Shown: positions 14,218 to 21,446 of the stretch, piece by piece
Layout: every line of letters begins with the position of its first letter
How positions within the stretch are numbered: position 1 is the first letter of the stretch
Assembly: GCA_036744635.1 (NCBI GenBank)
Contig: DAIOHQ010000059.1
Location: 1 to 21,446 of the forward strand
Reading direction: 5' to 3'
DNA: 21,446 nt
Source: DAIOHQ01 sp036744635
GTDB lineage: Bacteria; Planctomycetota; Phycisphaerae; Tepidisphaerales; Tepidisphaeraceae
The notes under the pieces: generated by a model
What the model was told of the DNA's origin: nothing
The model's input: only the letters and a program-made list of their open reading frames with translations
Databases searched by the model: none
Translations under genes and position numbers: made by a program

Positions 14218-15498
14218 ATGCAGCGTTTCAAGCTCCTCGCGTCGTTGGCGCTGGCGGGGTTCAGCATCGCCGCCGTTCTCATGCCGGCCGGCCCTCCCGC
14301 CACTCCGGATACGCCGGCAACCCAGCCGTCGAAGCTGATCGTTCACGAATGGGGCACGTTCACCACCTTCTCCGGCTCCGATGGGATTCAGCTCGAATTC
14401 AATCCGGTATCCGATGAGCTGCCCACGTTTGTGTTCGACCGCGCGAAGCAGGCGGCCGCTTTTGAGGGGCGCGAGGCGAAATTGGCCGCCCAGCAGCAGT
14501 TCAACAAGGGCTTTGTTCCAGCATTGGCGCGGATGGAGACGCCGGTCACTTATTTCTACACCGACACGCAGCGCGTGGTGACGGTCAGCGTCGATTTTCC
14601 CCAGGGGCTGCTGACCGAGTTTTACCCGCCGGTGCGCCACATGCTGCCGGCCTATGACCCCGAAGTGCGCGCCCCCCTTAAAGATGGCTTGCTGGCGTGG
14701 GGCAAGATCACGCTCATTCCGCAGGCGGCCGACCCGACCCACGACCTGTTCCCGCTGCCTCCGGTCACGGGCGGCAACCACTACGCCTTCGCCCGTCAGA
14801 CCGATTCTGCGATCATTCGCGTCTGTGATCCGCTGCTGAAAAAGGACTATTTCGAAAAGTTCCTGTTTTATCGCGGCATCGGTGAGCCCAAGCTGCCGAT
14901 CACCCTGACCGCCTCCGGTGACGGCGGATTCACCTTCAACAACCCGCTTCCCCAGCCCATCCCCGCGGCGTTTCTCATCCAGGTGGACGGCGATCACATC
15001 CGCCTGTCGCGTTACAGCAATCTGCGCGGCCAGACGGCGATGAGAGTCGGCGGCGAAGTGACGCTGCAAAAGGTGGGTGCCGAGCTGGTGGATGCGCTGA
15101 TGACCGATGGCCTGTACGAAAAAGAGGCGCGGGCGATGGTGAAAACCTGGGATGCCTGGTGGATGAAGGAGCAGGGCACGCGCGTGCTCTATCTGCTGCC
15201 GGCCGAGCTGACCAACCAGATCATCCCCCTGCACGTCGACCCCCAACCCGATGAGATGGTGCGGGTGATGGTCGGCCGGCTGGAAGTGATGACGCCGGAG
15301 CTGGAGGGGCGGGTGAAGTCACTGATCGAAAAGCTGTCTTCCGACGCCGCGGCGGATCGAGCCGCGGCATTCGCCGAACTCAAGAAGCTCGGCCGCTTCG
15401 CCGAACCAGCCCTGCGCCACGTCGCGGAAATCTCCAAAATGCCGGAAATGAAGGCCGCTGCCGAGGAACTGATCGAGCAGATGCATGGGGCGCACTGA
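14218..15498 (+). CDS. Secreted protein with VHEWGTFT N-terminal motif and C-terminal helical (HEAT-like) tail, function unknown
   Basis: A 426-residue protein with a Sec signal peptide (MQRFKLLASLALAGFSIAAVLMPAG), so it is exported. After a Pro/Thr linker comes LIVHEWGTFTTFSGSDG, a motif I associate with planctomycete and myxobacterial secreted proteins of unknown role. The middle is beta-rich with few Cys. The last 50 residues (DAAADRAAAFAELKKLGRFAEPALRHV onward) form amphipathic helices like one HEAT-type repeat unit seen in many planctomycete proteins. The ATG at 14218 has AAAGAGG upstream with good spacing; the longer open frame is not used. The start is divergent from folD, about 100 nt apart. 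I do not know its substrate or partner. Confidence 0.75.
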   Translation: MQRFKLLASLALAGFSIAAVLMPAGPPATPDTPATQPSKLIVHEWGTFTTFSGSDGIQLEFNPVSDELPTFVFDRAKQAAAFEGREAKLAAQQQFNKGFVPALARMETPVTYFYTDTQRVVTVSVDFPQGLLTEFYPPVRHMLPAYDPEVRAPLKDGLLAWGKITLIPQAADPTHDLFPLPPVTGGNHYAFARQTDSAIIRVCDPLLKKDYFEKFLFYRGIGEPKLPITLTASGDGGFTFNNPLPQPIPAAFLIQVDGDHIRLSRYSNLRGQTAMRVGGEVTLQKVGAELVDALMTDGLYEKEARAMVKTWDAWWMKEQGTRVLYLLPAELTNQIIPLHVDPQPDEMVRVMVGRLEVMTPELEGRVKSLIEKLSSDAAADRAAAFAELKKLGRFAEPALRHVAEISKMPEMKAAAEELIEQMHGAH

Positions 15499-15530
15499 AA
15501 CACGTTGATGTTGCGAGCCGAAATTGCCTC

Positions 15531-15715
15531 CTCGTGGCACGGGTTTTCCTGAACCCGTGCACGTGCTGCACTCAGCACGTAAGTGCAGTGATCCGCGGAT
15601 GCGTTCGCAATTTACAGTAGACGGTGATCATCAGCATCGCTCCGGCGGAACTGTATCATCGAGTTATCCGCGGCATACCGCGGACATACGGGTTCAGGAA
15701 AACCCGTGCCACGAG
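15531..15715. repeat. Long inverted pair of CACGGG palindromes
   Basis: The arms 15531-15558 and 15688-15715 are 28-bp perfect inverted repeats, each itself containing a CACGGG...CCCGTG hairpin. They enclose 129 nt without a recognisable gene. The 338-nt gap 15499-15836 between the secreted protein and the dioxygenase gene otherwise holds only a TATCAT at 15654-15659, which lacks a matching -35. Confidence 0.85.
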
Positions 15716-15836
15716 GAGAGCCCGCCTGTCGCCAGGCATCTGCTGCGGCGAAAAGAGCGATCGAGCGTTATCGAGTGTTATTGCCAAACGGCGTCCCGCA
15801 CCAGATGATGCTCTTTTCCAGCACAAGGAGACAACC

Positions 15837-16595
15837 GTGAGCACCGCAACGGCAACCGCCATCACCGAACAGCAGAAGCAGCAGTACAAGACCGAAGGAT
15901 ATTTCATTCTCGAACGGGTGATCCCCGACGAGCACCTGCAACTTCTGCGCGATGAGCTGCAGCGCTACATGGACGCGATCCACGCCGCCATGGACGCCGC
16001 CGGCAAGGATGTGATGGACCTGTGCCATCGCAACCGCCGCTACTTCATCAATAACCGCTACAAAGAGACCGGCCGGCTCAAGGCATTCCTGTTCAGCGAC
16101 CTGATGGCCGACATCTGCCGGGCCACCCTCGGGCCGGATGCCTACCTCTTTCACGAGCAATACGTGGTGAAATGCGCGGAGGTGGGCATGAAGTTCGCCT
16201 GGCACCAGGACAGCGGTTACATCGGCCACGAGCACCCGCCCTATCTCTCCTGCTGGTGTGCCCTGGATGATGTGAACGAGGAGAACGGCACGGTCTACAT
16301 CCTCCCCTACGAGCGCGCCGGCACCAAACAGATCGCCGAGCACATCCGGGAGCAGGGGAGCAATGACCTGGTGGGATATCACGGCAGCGACCCGGGGATT
16401 CCGGTGATCGTCCCGGCCGGCTCCATCGCCGTCTTCTCCAGCCGCACCTTTCATCGCAGCGGGGCCAACACCACCAAGAAGATGCGCCGGGTCTATCTAC
16501 CCCAATACAGCGCCACGCCACTGCTGAATAAACAAAGGACAGCGCCGTGGGCGTTTACCGATCCCTTCCTCAAGGACGGCAAGCAGGTCGTCTAA
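15837..16595 (+). CDS. Phytanoyl-CoA dioxygenase (PhyH) family Fe(II)/2-oxoglutarate oxygenase
   Basis: A 252-residue double-stranded beta-helix enzyme. The iron triad is H123-x-D125 in WHQDSGY and H206 in FHRSGANTT; R in MRRVYLPQY is placed to bind 2-oxoglutarate. GYFILERVIPDEHLQLLRDEL is the usual N-terminal start of the fold, and ALDDVNEENGTVYILP is another family landmark. It should hydroxylate a small molecule in the cytoplasm using O2 and 2-oxoglutarate. The large bacterial family includes ectoine hydroxylase and natural-product oxygenases, and nothing here identifies the substrate. The GTG start is chosen because AAGGAG lies 8 nt upstream. The neighbours give no pathway clue. Confidence 0.88.
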   Translation: MSTATATAITEQQKQQYKTEGYFILERVIPDEHLQLLRDELQRYMDAIHAAMDAAGKDVMDLCHRNRRYFINNRYKETGRLKAFLFSDLMADICRATLGPDAYLFHEQYVVKCAEVGMKFAWHQDSGYIGHEHPPYLSCWCALDDVNEENGTVYILPYERAGTKQIAEHIREQGSNDLVGYHGSDPGIPVIVPAGSIAVFSSRTFHRSGANTTKKMRRVYLPQYSATPLLNKQRTAPWAFTDPFLKDGKQVV

Positions 16596-16644
16596 GGTGG
16601 CGCTTTCTTGCGGAGAACAAAGCGCAATTCCTGCAACATTTTTG

Positions 16645-16674
16645 TTGACTGGGAAACATTTCACAAACTATCAT
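16645..16674 (+). promoter_or_regulatory. Promoter of the REC-PAS-GAF-REC gene
   Basis: TTGACT (16645-16650), an 18-nt spacer, TATCAT (16669-16674): 5 of 6 matches in each hexamer. It lies 13 nt before the GTG start, in a locally A/T-rich 60-nt patch, leaving a 5' leader of only about 6 nt. Confidence 0.6.
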
Positions 16675-16687
16675 CTTATAGGGGCCG

Positions 16688-18406
16688 GTGTCGATTGCTG
16701 TCCTAGGCGGTCTGCGTTTGCACGATTCGCGCAACAAAATCCTGGTGCTCACGGGGCAGTCGGCTGCCAACAAAGCCGTTGTCGATTCGCTCAGGGGCCA
16801 ATCCGACGTCGTCGAGATCACCACCATTGACCAGGCCATCGAGGCCCTGCGCCACGACCACTTCGACGCCATCTTCTCCGATTCCGGCGATTTTCTCCCC
16901 CTCGAACGCGCCCTGGTCTCCCAGCAGGCCAACCTGATTCTCAACACCATCGGCGAAGGCGTCTGCATCGTCGACGGCGAGGGGCGCTGTAGCTGGATGA
17001 ACAAGAAGATGCAGGGCTGGCCATCGCGGGTCCACGACAAGATCCGCAACACCTGCCGCGAGGCGTTCGACCTCTTCAGCAAGCAGGTATCGCCGCAGAC
17101 GCCTGACTCCCTCCCCTTCAGCCGCTCCAAACGTTACGCCCTCAATATCGAAGATCAGCAGTTCCTGGAGATGATCGCCTCGCCGGTCATCAGCCCGGCC
17201 GGGGAGGTGGTGCAGGTGGCGGCGGTGGTGTGGGATGCCACCAGCACCCGCCGGCTGCAGCAGAAGATCGACGCCATCGACAAGGCCGGCCGCGAGCTGG
17301 TGCGCCTCGAAGGCGAAGCCCTCAGCAAGCTGAATGTCGGCCAGCGCCTCAAGCTGCTGGAAGAAAAGATCATCAGCTTCACCCGCGAGCTGATGCACTT
17401 CGATCATTTCGCCATCCGCCTGCTCGACCGCAAGACCAACAAATTGGAGCTGGTGATCAGCGTCGGCCTGCCGCCCGAAGCGCTGGGCGTCGATCTCTTT
17501 GCCGAGGCCGACCGCAACGGCATCAGCGGCTATGTCGCCGCCACCGGCCGTTCCTACATCTGCCCCGACGTCGAGCGCGACCCGCGCTACGTCATGGGCC
17601 TGGACCAGGCCAAGAGCACCCTGACCGTCCCGCTGCGCCTGCACGACAAGGTGATCGGCATCTTCAACATCGAGTCGCGCCAGCGCGCCGCCTTCAACGA
17701 GGATGACCGCCAGTTCGCCGAGATCTTCGGCCGCTACGTGGCGATCGCGCTGAACATCCTCGACCTGATGGTGGTCGAGCGCGCCAGCACCAGCCACAAG
17801 GTGGCCGACGAGGTCTGCTCGGAAGTCGCCGGGCCGCTCAACGATATCGCTTCCGACGCCGCCGCGCTGCTCGATGAATACATCGGCCACGATGACCTGC
17901 GGCACAAGCTGCAGACGATCCTGGAAAACGTCGGCATCATCCGCACCAGCCTGCAGCATGCCGCCGAAGGCCCGCACACCATCCTGGGCGCCCGCGAGGT
18001 CAAGCAGACGGATGATCCCATCCTGGCCGGCGCCGAAATCCTGGTGGCCGACGATGAGCCCAACATCCGCGTCACCATCAGCGACATCCTGCGCAAATAT
18101 GGCGCGGTGGTGACCGTCGCCTCCAACGGCGCTGAGGCCATCGTCCACTTGGAACGCCGCGGCTTCGACCTGGTGCTCAGCGACATCAAGATGCCCGACA
18201 AAACCGGCTACGACGTCTTCGCCGCCGCCCACAAGCGCTCGGCCACCATCCCCGTCATCCTCATGACCGGTTTCGGCTACGATCCCAACCACTCCATCGT
18301 GAGAGCCAGCCAGGAAGGCCTGCAGGCCGTCCTCTTCAAGCCCTTCAAGGTGGACCTGCTTCTCTCCGAGGTCCGCAAAGCTCTCAAGACGCCGGTGGCG
18401 GGGTAG
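16688..18406 (+). CDS. Response regulator-like signalling protein: degenerate REC, PAS, GAF, DHp-like helices, C-terminal REC
   Basis: 572 residues. Residues 17-85 resemble a receiver domain (NKILVLTG...FDAIFSDSGDF) lacking the normal phosphorylation site. A PAS domain (about 83-195, NTIGEGVCIVDGEGRCSWMN) and a GAF domain (about 215-360) follow. At 370-430 a helical pair resembles a histidine-kinase dimerisation domain (EVCSEVAGPLNDI), but the phospho-accepting His position is S378, and no ATPase domain follows. The C-terminal receiver (450-568) is complete: D455, D456, phospho-acceptor D499, T527, K551. It may be a soluble hub that senses a ligand or redox signal through PAS/GAF and is phosphorylated by another kinase. 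Start: GTG with no Shine-Dalgarno; a good promoter is immediately upstream. No partner kinase is adjacent. Confidence 0.85.
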   Translation: MSIAVLGGLRLHDSRNKILVLTGQSAANKAVVDSLRGQSDVVEITTIDQAIEALRHDHFDAIFSDSGDFLPLERALVSQQANLILNTIGEGVCIVDGEGRCSWMNKKMQGWPSRVHDKIRNTCREAFDLFSKQVSPQTPDSLPFSRSKRYALNIEDQQFLEMIASPVISPAGEVVQVAAVVWDATSTRRLQQKIDAIDKAGRELVRLEGEALSKLNVGQRLKLLEEKIISFTRELMHFDHFAIRLLDRKTNKLELVISVGLPPEALGVDLFAEADRNGISGYVAATGRSYICPDVERDPRYVMGLDQAKSTLTVPLRLHDKVIGIFNIESRQRAAFNEDDRQFAEIFGRYVAIALNILDLMVVERASTSHKVADEVCSEVAGPLNDIASDAAALLDEYIGHDDLRHKLQTILENVGIIRTSLQHAAEGPHTILGAREVKQTDDPILAGAEILVADDEPNIRVTISDILRKYGAVVTVASNGAEAIVHLERRGFDLVLSDIKMPDKTGYDVFAAAHKRSATIPVILMTGFGYDPNHSIVRASQEGLQAVLFKPFKVDLLLSEVRKALKTPVAG

Positions 18407-18444
18407 GGCGGATGATTCATGGCATACCAGGAGCAGCTTCCACG

Positions 18445-19029
18445 ATGAACCGCGTCCTGCTGCCCATGGCTCTGATCTGCGTTGCCCTCGCCGCGCCCGC
18501 CGCTCTGCCGGCTGCGCCAACAAGCCGACCCACCACGGGGCCGAGCTCCGCCCCGGCGCTGGAGGCATGGGGCGAGGCGGTCAACGGCCTGCAGGTGGGG
18601 CTGGTGCTCACGAAACTCGATTACGCACTGGAAGGCGGCGCCGGCCAGGCCTGGGCGGAGATCGGGGCCACGCTGGTGCTGCGAAACGCTGGGGACAAGC
18701 CGCTGCTAGTCAAACCCGACTTTGCCTCCGGCGTGACCGTGCGGCTGGTGGCCGAGACGCTGGATGGCAAGGAGGTTCCCCTGATGATGGCCATGCAGGA
18801 GGTGCATCTGGGGAGCGGGGTGCAAGAGCTGGCGCCGGGCAAGTCGATCGAAGGCCCGGTGAGCGCCGCGTTCGAAGCCGTTGGCTCCTACCGCCTATCC
18901 GCGCGGTATACCTACTCGCGCAACATGGGCGCCAAACCCGAGCGCGAGCCGGTCTGGACCGGCCAGATCCGCTCGGCGCCGCTGATCGTGCGGATTCTTC
19001 CCCAACAACCCGCCCCGGCGGCGCGATAG
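18445..19029 (+). CDS. Exported protein of unknown function
   Basis: A 194-residue protein with a Sec signal peptide (MNRVLLPMALICVALAAPAALPAAP, cleavage likely after an Ala-x-Ala). The mature part is a beta-rich domain (GLQVGLVLTKLDYALEGGAG...ATLVLRNAGDKPLLV...) resembling an immunoglobulin-like fold that supplements other secreted proteins; no catalytic motif is visible. The ATG at 18445 has AGGAG 11 nt upstream; the longer open frame from 18412 adds a weak N-terminus and is not used. It lies 38 nt after the signalling gene, so the two may share a transcript. It ends with TAG. Confidence 0.7.
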   Translation: MNRVLLPMALICVALAAPAALPAAPTSRPTTGPSSAPALEAWGEAVNGLQVGLVLTKLDYALEGGAGQAWAEIGATLVLRNAGDKPLLVKPDFASGVTVRLVAETLDGKEVPLMMAMQEVHLGSGVQELAPGKSIEGPVSAAFEAVGSYRLSARYTYSRNMGAKPEREPVWTGQIRSAPLIVRILPQQPAPAAR

Positions 19030-19110
19030 CGATGTAGGTTTCTGGCGCGAAAATATCGCGACAAAAGGCGCGTAGTTGGTGCCGGGCCAGTCATTGCACG
19101 TTGGTGCGCT

Positions 19111-19539
19111 ATGCGTCTTCGTCGGCTGTTTTTCAAAATCGTTGTGAATGCCCTTCCGCTCATCGGCCCCGGCTGCGCGCTTTGGCCACGGCACAACCCG
19201 CCCGCGGCAACCGAGGCAGCCAACCCGACTGCGCAGGTATCTGTGCTGGTGACCAGGAACTTTGAGGTCACGATTACCGTGAATTGCCCAGTAGACGAGG
19301 TCGAGTGCAATGATGTGACCTATCACGCCGTCTCGAAGAGGTCGGGCGAAAGCGTGACCCTCAAGGGGTCCACGTTCCACACGCACAGTGCTGACGGCTT
19401 CCCGAGCAGGTTCCTTGGATATCGCTTCAACAGCGGAAACGTCGAGTACCAGGTACTCGAAGACGGGCGTCTGCGGATCACGCGCGGTGACAGCGATGTC
19501 CTGGTGGACGAGGAAGGTGTGTGGCACGATCTGGACTGA
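19111..19539 (+). CDS. Small protein with an N-terminal hydrophobic anchor, function unknown
   Basis: 142 residues. The start MRLRRLFFKIVVNALPLIGPGCALWPRH is a basic N-terminus followed by a hydrophobic helix and resembles the anchors of a large Phycisphaerae family of small membrane proteins (basic-RRL, helix, CxLW-R). That similarity is from memory. The remaining part is polar and beta-like, with two further Cys. The Cys after GPG is not in a good lipobox. No Shine-Dalgarno is clear. It is 81 nt after the preceding exported-protein gene and may be its operon partner. Confidence in being a real gene is moderate. Confidence 0.55.
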   Translation: MRLRRLFFKIVVNALPLIGPGCALWPRHNPPAATEAANPTAQVSVLVTRNFEVTITVNCPVDEVECNDVTYHAVSKRSGESVTLKGSTFHTHSADGFPSRFLGYRFNSGNVEYQVLEDGRLRITRGDSDVLVDEEGVWHDLD

Positions 19540-19583
19540 AGCTGGAGGACGTGAAGGGCGGGGGTTATTGCGACCGATTCAGA

Positions 19584-19862
19584 TCACCGCCCGAAATTCC
19601 GTCCGGTCAGCGCTCTGGCGATGTTGGCGGGGGAGCTGGGCGAGGCGTTGCGTTCGGGCTCGATAATCTGCGCGGTCAGCCGGCGGCTGCCCTCGACCGG
19701 GGCTTTGCCGATCATCTGGGCGATCTGGTTCACTTCCGCCTGTTTGGCGGCCAGTCGGGCTTCGAGGTCGTCGAGCTGCGACTCCAGGCTCTGGTAATCT
19801 CTCATCGCCGTCTCGTACAGGCTTTCGCCTTCCTGCATCCATTCTTGAAACGTTTTCGACAC
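19584..19862 (-). CDS. Small coiled-coil protein, function unknown
   Basis: 92 residues. Residues about 15-50 (SLYETAMRDYQSLESQLDDLEARLAAKQAEVNQIAQMI) form a heptad-like helix with strong coiled-coil character. The C-terminal 40 residues are polar and Pro/Ser-containing, ending GRNFGR. There is no signal peptide or membrane segment, so it is cytoplasmic and likely dimeric. The start is a GTG preceded by a near-perfect Shine-Dalgarno (GGAGGTGA), which strongly supports this start. The gene is therefore very likely real even though I do not recognise its family. Confidence 0.8.
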   Translation of the reverse strand: MSKTFQEWMQEGESLYETAMRDYQSLESQLDDLEARLAAKQAEVNQIAQMIGKAPVEGSRRLTAQIIEPERNASPSSPANIARALTGRNFGR

Positions 19863-19865
19863 AGA

Positions 19866-19873
19866 TCACCTCC
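19866..19873 (-). promoter_or_regulatory. Strong Shine-Dalgarno of the coiled-coil gene
   Basis: GGAGGTGA on the minus strand, nearly full complement of the 16S rRNA tail, 6 nt from GGAGG to the GTG start codon. It fixes the start of the small gene at 19862. Confidence 0.85.
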
Positions 19874-20022
19874 AAAAGGGCAGGCCAACCCTCCCATCCT
19901 ACACGGGAATTTCCGCCTGACCAGTGGTTTTCCCAAAGAGCCTTCTCAATTCCTTCATCGACGCGGGGAGGGGGCGAGTTAAGCGGAAAATGCGGAATGC
20001 GCGGCGGAGGATGCACCAGCGA

Positions 20023-20187
20023 GACGCAGAGAAGATTTTTTTGCCACAGATGGGGCACAGATCAACACAGATAAAAACGCGAGCCAATGCGTCGGGGGGT
20101 TATCTCCATCATTGCTTCATCTGTGAGCATCTGTGTTCATCTGTGGCCAATTCTCTTCTCTACGTTTTCCGCGCCTGCGGCGTGAAT
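20023..20187. repeat. Nested palindromic repeat element, copy 3 (CACAGAT inner arms)
   Basis: The inner inverted repeat, 20044 to 20146, is made of CACAGAT units facing ATCTGTG units, as at 1825-1927. It is flanked by GACGCAGAGAAG on the left and a decayed CTTCTCTACG...GCGTGAAT on the right, matching the outer arms of the other nested elements. It occupies much of the 352-nt gap 19863-20214, which otherwise holds only the upstream region of the coiled-coil gene (a weak TGGTCA-16 nt-TAGGAT promoter-like pair). Confidence 0.75.
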
Positions 20188-20214
20188 CCAGTCCGATAAA
20201 CGATTGCTGGTGGT

Positions 20215-21095
20215 TCACGCCGCGCGCCGGCGGCGTCGCGATTTGGCTTCGCGCTGCAGCCGCCCCCGCAACAGGGCAATGACGGCCGCCTCCTCCGGGC
20301 GCAGGGATGACAAGTTCCTGCTCAGCTTTCGCTCCGCCCGGCCCTTCAGCACCTCGAGCGTCGAGCCGTCCAGATAACTCTCGATCAACGCGGGATGGAT
20401 GCAGCACTTGCGGCACACCGCCTTGGTGTTGCCGAGTTTCTCCGCCACCGACTCAATGGCCGCCACCACGTTTTTCTTCGCCCGCGCCTGCGAGTCGAAA
20501 GATTCGAATTCCTGCAGCGCCATCGACGCCAGCACCGTCCCCGCAGGAGCTGAACCACGGCCGCAAGTACCTTCTGGCGCGGCAGGCCGCTCAGGCGCAG
20601 ATGCCGGGTGGTCTTGCGGCGGATCAGCGGCAGGGCGGCGGCGAAGGCCAGCATCTTGTCGAACTTGGTCTGGTCGCGGACGCTCCGCCAGCGCGGGTGA
20701 TAGCGATGCTGCTTGCGCCCGCGCGCATCCCGGCCAGTCGCCTGCAGATGGCCAAGCGGGTCGGTGGTTATCCAGACATCGGTCCACGCCGGCGGAATCA
20801 CCAGCGAGCGAATGCGGGCGAGGGTGTCGGTATCCTTCACCGCCTTGCCGTTCGGTCCCACATACACAAACCCTTTGCCGTTGCGCTCTCGTGCGATTCC
20901 TGGCTTGGCGTCGGAAACATAATGCAGGCCAGCCTCCTTGGCCGACACCAGTGGATCCACCGGCGCGCCCACCGCTTTGGATGCTCGCCCATGATGTAAT
21001 CCAAGCTGACGCATCGCCGATCCCACGCACGACTCGTGCCAACCGGCCTCCGCGTTCTCCGGGCGGCGTTCGCCTCCAGTTGGTGAGGCAGCCAT
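20215..21095 (-). pseudogene. DNA topoisomerase IB, decayed: internal deletion and lost catalytic Tyr
   Basis: The N-terminal part (20544-21095) matches bacterial topoisomerase IB: SAKEAGLHYVSD, GKGFVYVGPNGK, LVIPPAWTDVWI, GHLQATGRDARGRKQHRYH, LPRQKVLAAVVQLL. Immediately after VVQLL the homology jumps, in another frame, to AGTVLASMALQEFESFD...NVVAAIESVAEKLGN. About 105-110 residues are missing between them by comparison with Deinococcus TopIB. That segment holds three catalytic residues (two Arg, one Lys). In the remaining C-part the Asn of LGN is kept, but the residue nine positions later, the DNA-attacking Tyr in CRKCY, is Cys in CRKCC. The enzyme relaxes supercoils by a 3'-phosphotyrosine link, so this relic is surely inactive. 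The N-terminal start (ATG at 21095) is uncertain. Confidence 0.85.
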
Positions 21096-21137
21096 TTCCA
21101 GCCTGCAGTTTCGTGAGGGAAAGTTATTTTGAGATGT

Positions 21138-21165
21138 GGGACATTTTGGGACATTTTGGGACATT
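21138..21165. repeat. Tandem decamer GGGACATTTT
   Basis: Three consecutive units (the last truncated to GGGACATT), and a fourth copy, GGGACATTT, alone at 21236-21244. The core AAAATGTCC on the opposite strand also occurs in the direct repeats at the right edge of the window. No function can be assigned. Confidence 0.7.
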
Positions 21166-21399
21166 GAGTGTTCGTTAGTCATTTCATCATAAAGACTTGT
21201 GAAGACATGGTAAGATAGGTCATTTGCTGCAAAGTGGGACATTTGGAACCCCTTTTTGTCTTACGCGGGGTTCGAGGAGGCGGCGGCCGGAATGGCCTGC
21301 GGAAACGTCCCCCCGGACTGGTGCGCGATCGTCGAAGTACGGAGGTATGATAGCGGGTTGTTAGGGTTTTGTCAATGAGGAAACCAAGAAACTGTCAAA

Positions 21400-21446
21400 C
21401 CAAAGTTAAAATGTCCGGTATTTCTCCAAAGTTAAAATGTCCGGTT
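21400..21446. repeat. Direct repeat at window edge, possible insertion-sequence end
   Basis: CCAAAGTTAAAATGTCCGGT occurs at 21400-21419 and again at 21426-21445, a 26-nt period. Multiple direct copies near an end are known for IS21-type elements, but no transposase is visible and the element, if any, lies beyond the window. The stretch 21096-21399 between the topoisomerase relic and this repeat has no recognisable gene. Confidence 0.45.

Noticed and set aside
14121..14303. N-terminal extension of folD to an upstream start
   Set aside because: The added 61 residues do not resemble FolD, overlap the divergent gene's leader, and the -10 box lies right before the inner ATG.
16703..18568. A 621-codon open frame antisense to the signalling gene
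   Set aside because: It mirrors the real gene in the opposite strand, has low-complexity composition rich in Asp/Gly/Val/Ala, and arises from high GC at third codon positions. The plus-strand frame has recognisable PAS, GAF and REC motifs.
21138..21242. N-terminal extension of the topoisomerase relic to 21242, giving MSHF... and MSQNVPKCPTSQ
   Set aside because: The extension reads through the GGGACATTTT decamers and does not resemble topoisomerase IB; it is more likely repeat sequence.

Overview
This is a GC-rich chromosomal segment from a Planctomycetota bacterium, most likely class Phycisphaerae. The assignment rests on several traits: a type IV pilin-like secreted protein with a C-terminal F-x-DGH motif, a small membrane protein with an N-terminal CPxC...CPxC zinc ribbon, a futalosine-pathway menaquinone gene (mqnD), secreted proteins of planctomycete style, and many short dispersed palindromes between genes. 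The family assignments come from motifs read in the translations; no database search was possible.

Layout. Positions 70-2835 hold three minus-strand genes: a small membrane protein, a UDP-glucuronate decarboxylase-like SDR enzyme and a DPM1-like family 2 glycosyltransferase. A plus-strand pilin-like gene (3444-4295) is cut by an in-frame TAG. Positions 4354-10681 are all minus strand. In transcription order they are a GH31 alpha-xylosidase/glucosidase, hisD, hisC, hisB, and a zinc-ribbon membrane protein whose start codon overlaps the hisB stop. From 10979 the plus strand carries an M50 site-2 protease with a zinc-ribbon tail and mqnD. folD is on the minus strand. Then follow, on the plus strand, a secreted protein, a phytanoyl-CoA dioxygenase-family enzyme, a REC-PAS-GAF-REC signalling protein and two small exported proteins. 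The right end has a small coiled-coil protein with a near-perfect Shine-Dalgarno, a decayed topoisomerase IB and, at the very edge, a direct repeat that may be an insertion-sequence end.

How genes work together. hisD, hisC and hisB supply three steps of histidine synthesis. The remaining genes are mostly housekeeping and do not form one pathway.

Most notable points: FolD has substitutions at all three positions equivalent to the canonical catalytic Lys, Gln and Asp. The topoisomerase IB has lost four of five catalytic residues. The REC-PAS-GAF-REC protein contains what looks like a histidine-kinase dimerisation helix whose phospho-accepting His is Ser. Several genes have a -10 box 6-7 nt before the start codon, as for leaderless mRNAs. 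Intergenic space is colonised by at least four palindrome families, some nested inside each other and one with co-varying stem bases. I found no defence system, CRISPR array, tRNA or rRNA.
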